Shown one piece after another: positions 25,560 through 28,765 of a DNA stretch of 28,765 bases. This DNA is from Euryarchaeota archaeon UBA103 (GTDB lineage: Archaea > Thermoplasmatota > Poseidoniia > Poseidoniales > Thalassarchaeaceae): positions 1 through 28,765 of the forward strand of contig DAYH01000002.1 of assembly GCA_002506825.1 (NCBI GenBank), written 5' to 3'. The position numbers and the translations under genes were made by a program. Under the pieces are notes generated by a model. The model had not been told where the DNA came from, did no database searches, and saw nothing but the letters and a program-made list of their open reading frames with translations. The first letter of the stretch is position 1. Each line of letters opens with the position of its first letter.

Positions 25560-25816
25560 TGTCCAAAACAACAAGACTTAGGGAAGAAGTAAGAACTCTA
25601 TTGGAGCAAAGGGGTTCTGCCAACACTGTAGAAATATTCGACCATCTCAATGAGAGATTTAGATGGGGGGCCACTATGAATCAGGTTGGCAATATTCTGG
25701 CCAAAGATACGAGATTCGATAAAATCGGTCATGTCAGGGGGCAATTCAGAGGTAGCACCTACACAGTATGTGTCTGGGGGCTCAGACTCGGAGAAGTTAC
25801 AGCTCACACGTCATAA
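25559..25816 (+). CDS. Small winged-helix-like protein (85 aa)
   Basis: Starting at ATG 25559 the protein reads MSKTTRLREEVRTLLEQRGS, then a helix-turn-helix-like section (TVEIFDHLNERFRWGATMNQVGNIL) and a beta wing (FDKIGHVRGQFRGSTYTVCVWGL). This fits a compact winged-helix fold, probably DNA- or protein-binding. The frame is open up to an ATG at 25499, which would add 20 polar residues, but the TGATG overlap with the upstream stop and a GGAG 12 bases before favour 25559. It is followed by the lipid prenyltransferase gene after a gap of 37-55 bases, so it may regulate or merely share that operon. Confidence 0.65.
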   Translation: MSKTTRLREEVRTLLEQRGSANTVEIFDHLNERFRWGATMNQVGNILAKDTRFDKIGHVRGQFRGSTYTVCVWGLRLGEVTAHTS

Positions 25817-25871
25817 AGGTAATACTCAAGTCAAGGGATGCCCACACAGGGACGTGAGCGCCAGCGGTTCG

Positions 25872-26762
25872 ATGTCAGACTGGGCTACATTATTCCGACT
25901 GGGAAATAACCTCACCGGCGTTTTTGGCGTTTTCTTAGGCTCTATTATCGCTCTTGGAGAAGTCCCACAAGGACTGCTAGCTCAGATTACCATACTTCAC
26001 GCTTCTTCAGTACTCTTCTTCATGTGCTCTTGGAATGCACTGAATGATATCTATGATTTTGAAATCGATCTTGTTAATCGTCCAGATAGGCCTCTGCCTA
26101 GTGGAAGAATATCTCTGAATTATGCCAAATCAGCTACTGCAATGACAATGTTATCTTCAATTCTCAGTATCTTTATGTGCTATTGGCTAATTTCGGGGTC
26201 GAATCCAGTGAATGGATTCGAGGTCTCCGACTGGCTCCCGTCATTGGCCATATGGATAGTGGCACTCCTCATGCTCATTAATTACGAATTTCCATTTGGA
26301 CTACGCCTCAAGGATAAGGGTCTTCCGGGCAATATTGCCATCAGTATATCTGTAGGTCTGGTAGTTGTCTTTGGTGCTTCAGCAGTTTTCGAACCATTTA
26401 GTCAAAAGGCTTGGTCCCTGTTCTTCGTCGGAATATTCTACAATACATCTAGGGAGATTATCAAGGATGTCGAGGATATGGAAGGCGATGAGGGGAGAAA
26501 TACTCTCGCAATGAGAATTGGGCCAGAAAATGCAAGGACAGTTGCATGGGTGACTTCCATTATGGCATTGGCTTCAGTTCTGTTGCCCTTCGCCGTAGGA
26601 ATATTCCCCCCTGTCCATGTTGTGCTAGTCATTCCGGCTGTGATGACTCTCATGATGGTAAAGGGCAGGATAATCGTTGGAGAGGACGAAGCCGCATCTA
26701 GTCTGTTGAAGAAATCAATGCTACTTTGTCTCGCCGCGCTCCTCACAAGCTCTCTGATCTAA
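25872..26762 (+). CDS. UbiA-family prenyltransferase, probable digeranylgeranylglyceryl phosphate synthase
   Basis: In archaea this enzyme adds the second geranylgeranyl chain to geranylgeranylglyceryl phosphate, the second ether bond of membrane lipids. From ATG 25872 it has 296 residues and about eight transmembrane helices. Both Mg-diphosphate motifs are present: NDIYDFEID (N58, D59, D62, D66) followed by NRPDRPLPSG, and REIIKDVEDMEGDEGRNTLAM (D199, D202, D206). The second motif and the NRPxRPLPSG segment are typical of the archaeal lipid branch of UbiA. The frame is open far upstream into the winged-helix gene; GTG 25854 is an alternative start, and neither has a clear Shine-Dalgarno. Its stop overlaps that of argF. 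A chlorophyll or quinone prenyltransferase is less likely. Confidence 0.87.
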   Translation: MSDWATLFRLGNNLTGVFGVFLGSIIALGEVPQGLLAQITILHASSVLFFMCSWNALNDIYDFEIDLVNRPDRPLPSGRISLNYAKSATAMTMLSSILSIFMCYWLISGSNPVNGFEVSDWLPSLAIWIVALLMLINYEFPFGLRLKDKGLPGNIAISISVGLVVVFGASAVFEPFSQKAWSLFFVGIFYNTSREIIKDVEDMEGDEGRNTLAMRIGPENARTVAWVTSIMALASVLLPFAVGIFPPVHVVLVIPAVMTLMMVKGRIIVGEDEAASSLLKKSMLLCLAALLTSSLI

Positions 26763-27718
26763 TACAACTCGTTGTAAGTGTGCCAAGCCGCTTCATTGCA
26801 CATCCTTGTCAGTAGCGACATCTGTGCCCACATCCTGTTTTCTGCTTGGTCGAAAACTATACTGTTCTTGGAGTCAATAACCGCATTAGTTACCTCCTCG
26901 CCTCTATGGGCAGGCAGGCAATGCATGAATAAGTAATCAGAATCAGCGTGAGAGACCAGCTCCTCATTGACCTGGAAACCATCGAATGCACTCATCTTGC
27001 TATCCAATCCCTCCTCTCCCATGGAGACGAAAACATCGGTATAGACCACCCCGGCGTCGCTAACTGCCTCTACAGGATCATTGGTCGAGCTGATGCTAGA
27101 TCCATTCTCACTCGCTATCGAAATAGCCCTTGAGACTATATCGGCATCCGGCTCATAACCTTCGGGAGTGGCATATTTTACATCGATACCAAGCGATGCA
27201 CAAGCAAGCATCAAGTCATGAAGAACATTGTTTCCGTCACCAACCCATGAGACATGACCTTTTACAGTATCAATTTTCTCGGTTATGGCCATCAGATCGG
27301 CTGCAGCCTGACAGGGGTGGTGCATATCAGAAAGTGCATTTATTACCGGTACAGAAGCATGCTTAGCCAACTCTTGAACATCTGAATGGCCGAAACACCT
27401 GTATGTTATCCCATCCATGAATCTGGATAGTACAGCTGCAGTATCTGCAATCGACTCACTCTTTCCCAGCTGAATGTCATTCGCAAGTAATGTCAGTGGC
27501 TGACCTCCAAGTTTACTAACCCCAACCTCAAAAGAAACTCTGGTCCTAGTAGATGGTTTCTCATATATCGATCCTATTGACATTCCATCTAGCGGCATGA
27601 AACCATCGGCAAATCCATCATCATTCTTCATCCGGATGGCCCAATCTATCAATTGCTGTAGTTCTCCATCGAAATCATCAATTGATAACAAGTCTCTCTT
27701 GGACTCAGTTTCTTTCAT
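26759..27718 (-). CDS. argF: Ornithine carbamoyltransferase
   Basis: Makes citrulline from ornithine and carbamoyl phosphate in arginine synthesis. The 319 residues match the family. Carbamoyl-phosphate ligands: STRTR (56-60) and HPCQ (134-137). Ornithine site: DVFVSMGEE (D228, SMG 232-234) and HCLPAHRGEEV (266-276), where the Cys contacts ornithine; the SMG loop and HCLP distinguish it from aspartate carbamoyltransferase. The start ATG 27718 lies inside the end of the GPN GTPase gene (14-base overlap), with an AGGAG site nine bases upstream (27728-27732), so the two are translated from one mRNA. Its stop overlaps that of the convergent prenyltransferase gene. Confidence 0.95.
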   Translation of the reverse strand: MKETESKRDLLSIDDFDGELQQLIDWAIRMKNDDGFADGFMPLDGMSIGSIYEKPSTRTRVSFEVGVSKLGGQPLTLLANDIQLGKSESIADTAAVLSRFMDGITYRCFGHSDVQELAKHASVPVINALSDMHHPCQAAADLMAITEKIDTVKGHVSWVGDGNNVLHDLMLACASLGIDVKYATPEGYEPDADIVSRAISIASENGSSISSTNDPVEAVSDAGVVYTDVFVSMGEEGLDSKMSAFDGFQVNEELVSHADSDYLFMHCLPAHRGEEVTNAVIDSKNSIVFDQAENRMWAQMSLLTRMCNEAAWHTYNELY

Positions 27719-28541
27719 GCTCTATATCTCCTGCAAACCCATCTCGTGTATCAGCCATACCGCCATATACACTCTGTACGAATGTCAGAACATCGGCCAA
27801 TCCCTCTTCATTCTCGCTAGACAATGGAATTAGTCCAGGCTGTATCGACGCATGTTGCATCATTCTGAGTTGTCCTATTGCGAATTCCGCACGTTGACTG
27901 CCCGATCCATAAGTCATTGATTGGCTGGAAGACTCCTCATACAATGCAGCTTCTAGGGCACCCAGATTATCTCCCCACTCAACAATCTTCTCAAGAGTTT
28001 CTGGCTCTAGTAAGTCTGATTTTGAAAGGAAATTAGCCGTGGGTAGCCCTAGTCTGAAATGAACGATTGAGGAAAGTAGCATCTGTGAAACGAAACCACT
28101 TGGCGTTTGTGAAAGCATTGGATCGAATAGGAAAGCAAGACAAGCCCGCCCCCTTCCCAGGACTTCCACTAAATGACTGGAGGCTTCCCTGAATGCGAAT
28201 AATTCTACCTGTCCCGGAGTATCAATAATCATGATGTCACCAGAAAGCCCATCCAGCTCTTCATGAATATCAATGGCTTGAGATGCAACCAGATCTGCGG
28301 CCAGAATCTGGGCCCCATTAGGTCCCAGATCATATTCATCCATTACTTCGGATAATGAAATAAGGTCTCTAACGTCAAACTCGGGATCATAATGTACTCT
28401 TTCTGCCCCCGGGTCTAGATTAATCGCTAAGGTCTCTACTTCTAGAAATCTAGACCATCTCTGGAAAGAGGTCACTAGGGTACTCTTACCGGCTCCTGCA
28501 GTCCCTACGACGAAAAGTACTGGGGGGGTTGTTCCATCCAT
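27705..28541 (-). CDS. GPN-loop GTPase
   Basis: Member of the GPN family of dimeric GTPases found in archaea and eukaryotes, where the eukaryotic forms help assemble RNA polymerase II; the archaeal role is not settled. The 278 residues include the P-loop GTAGAGKST (13-21), the diagnostic GPN triplet in DLGPNGA (73-75), the G3 motif DTPGQ (107-111), and LSKSD (172-176) for base recognition. ATG 28541 is the first in frame. A TATA-like CATAAAAAC on the minus strand (28590-28598) would give a leader of about 25 bases. It is the first gene of a two-gene unit with argF. Confidence 0.92.
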   Translation of the reverse strand: MDGTTPPVLFVVGTAGAGKSTLVTSFQRWSRFLEVETLAINLDPGAERVHYDPEFDVRDLISLSEVMDEYDLGPNGAQILAADLVASQAIDIHEELDGLSGDIMIIDTPGQVELFAFREASSHLVEVLGRGRACLAFLFDPMLSQTPSGFVSQMLLSSIVHFRLGLPTANFLSKSDLLEPETLEKIVEWGDNLGALEAALYEESSSQSMTYGSGSQRAEFAIGQLRMMQHASIQPGLIPLSSENEEGLADVLTFVQSVYGGMADTRDGFAGDIEHERN

Positions 28542-28589
28542 GTGCTTACGATACGGTTCTGGCTAATAGACTTCAAGGATGACTGACTT

Positions 28590-28598
28590 GTTTTTATG
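28590..28598 (-). promoter_or_regulatory. TATA-like box for the GPN GTPase-argF unit
   Basis: On the minus strand this reads CATAAAAAC. Transcription would start near 28567, about 25 bases before ATG 28541. Confidence 0.4.
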
Positions 28599-28613
28599 TG
28601 TCCGCAAGCAACC

Positions 28614-28621
28614 GTTATACA
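28614..28621 (+). promoter_or_regulatory. TATA-like box for the right-edge gene
   Basis: GTTATACA, with an expected start near 28644 and a leader of about 18 bases that holds AGGTGG (28648-28653), eight bases before ATG 28662. It lies beside the oppositely oriented TATA-like box of the GPN GTPase gene. Confidence 0.4.
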
Positions 28622-28661
28622 GAGTATTGCAGCCTCTCTGCTCAAACAGGTGGCGCCGACC

Positions 28662-28765
28662 ATGACAGAACAACCACCCCCGCTCCCTCCCGGATTCCCT
28701 ATTCCCCCTCCTCCTCCTCCTCCCGGCATTGATACCGAGGAAGAAAAAGAGGACATCAAAGAGAC
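28662..28765 (+). CDS. Proline-rich protein, partial (runs off the right edge)
   Basis: Only the first 34 codons are present. The N-terminus is MTEQPPPLPPGFPIPPPPPP, followed by an acidic stretch GIDTEEEKEDIKE. Such Pro-rich, disordered N-terminal tails precede globular or membrane domains, but nothing in the visible part identifies one. An AGGTGG ribosome site and a TATA-like box support the start. The minus-strand frame over the same bases is Gly-rich and is a shadow of the CCT repeats. Confidence 0.65.
   Translation, partial: MTEQPPPLPPGFPIPPPPPPPGIDTEEEKEDIKE

Noticed and set aside
25686..25871. Long N-terminal extension of the prenyltransferase frame
   Set aside because: It overlaps the winged-helix gene in another frame and lacks a family match; UbiA homology begins near MSDWATLFRLGN.
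28505..28759. Minus-strand Gly-rich frame at the right edge
   Set aside because: It is the complement of the CCT/CCC proline codons of the plus-strand gene, which has a ribosome site and TATA-like box.

Overview
The window reads as a piece of an archaeal chromosome, most likely a planktonic marine euryarchaeon of the Poseidoniia (Marine Group II) or a near relative. The archaeal evidence is a long archaeal-type alanyl-tRNA synthetase, RtcB with its partner archease, a UbiA-family enzyme with the motifs of digeranylgeranylglyceryl phosphate synthase (ether lipids), a GPN-loop GTPase, and TATA-like boxes about 25 bases upstream of several start codons (leaderless transcripts). The lineage call is inference: it rests on this gene mix plus very large secreted proteins with thrombospondin type 3 and ELWxxDGT repeats. 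No insertion sequence, prophage, CRISPR array or rRNA is visible.

Layout. Positions 1-1834 (minus strand) hold a membrane-anchored subtilase cut by the left edge, preceded by a six-helix membrane protein with a C-terminal zinc-ribbon region. Two divergent tRNA genes follow (Ser-GGA minus, Thr-GGT plus). Positions 2233-9087 encode a 2284-residue cell-surface protein, followed by a small coiled-coil protein. Positions 9370-12011 hold an AlkA-type DNA glycosylase, a small anchored His-rich protein and RtcB. Positions 12103-17279 form a plus-strand run: alanyl-tRNA synthetase, an alanine aminotransferase-like enzyme 4 bases later, and an unrecognised protein that looks internally duplicated. Positions 17355-20920 hold a thrombospondin type 3 repeat protein and archease. 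Positions 20917-25161 (minus) hold a TauE/SafE-type permease, GMP reductase, an ELWxxDGT lipoprotein and tRNA-Glu-CTC. Positions 25287-26762 (plus) hold a 90-codon ORF, a winged-helix-like protein and the lipid prenyltransferase. Positions 26759-28541 (minus) hold ornithine carbamoyltransferase and a GPN GTPase, and a proline-rich protein leaves at the right edge.

How it fits together. Three themes recur. First, tRNA biology: RtcB, archease, AlaRS and three tRNA genes, all with encoded CCA and no intron. Second, surface and secreted calcium-binding proteins: the giant protein, the type 3 repeat protein and the lipoprotein, two of which share a Cys-flanked EF-hand-like module. Third, core metabolism: alanine, purine, arginine and ether lipid. 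The genome is very compact: four convergent gene pairs touch or overlap at their stop codons, and no gene-free stretch reaches 300 bases.

No clearly new multi-gene system stands out. The least explained items are the duplicated-domain protein near 16188-17279 (no standard start codon for its apparent N-terminus), the 6-helix/zinc-ribbon plus subtilase pair, the small His-rich anchored protein at 10047, and an 18-base perfect palindrome just before the type 3 repeat gene.
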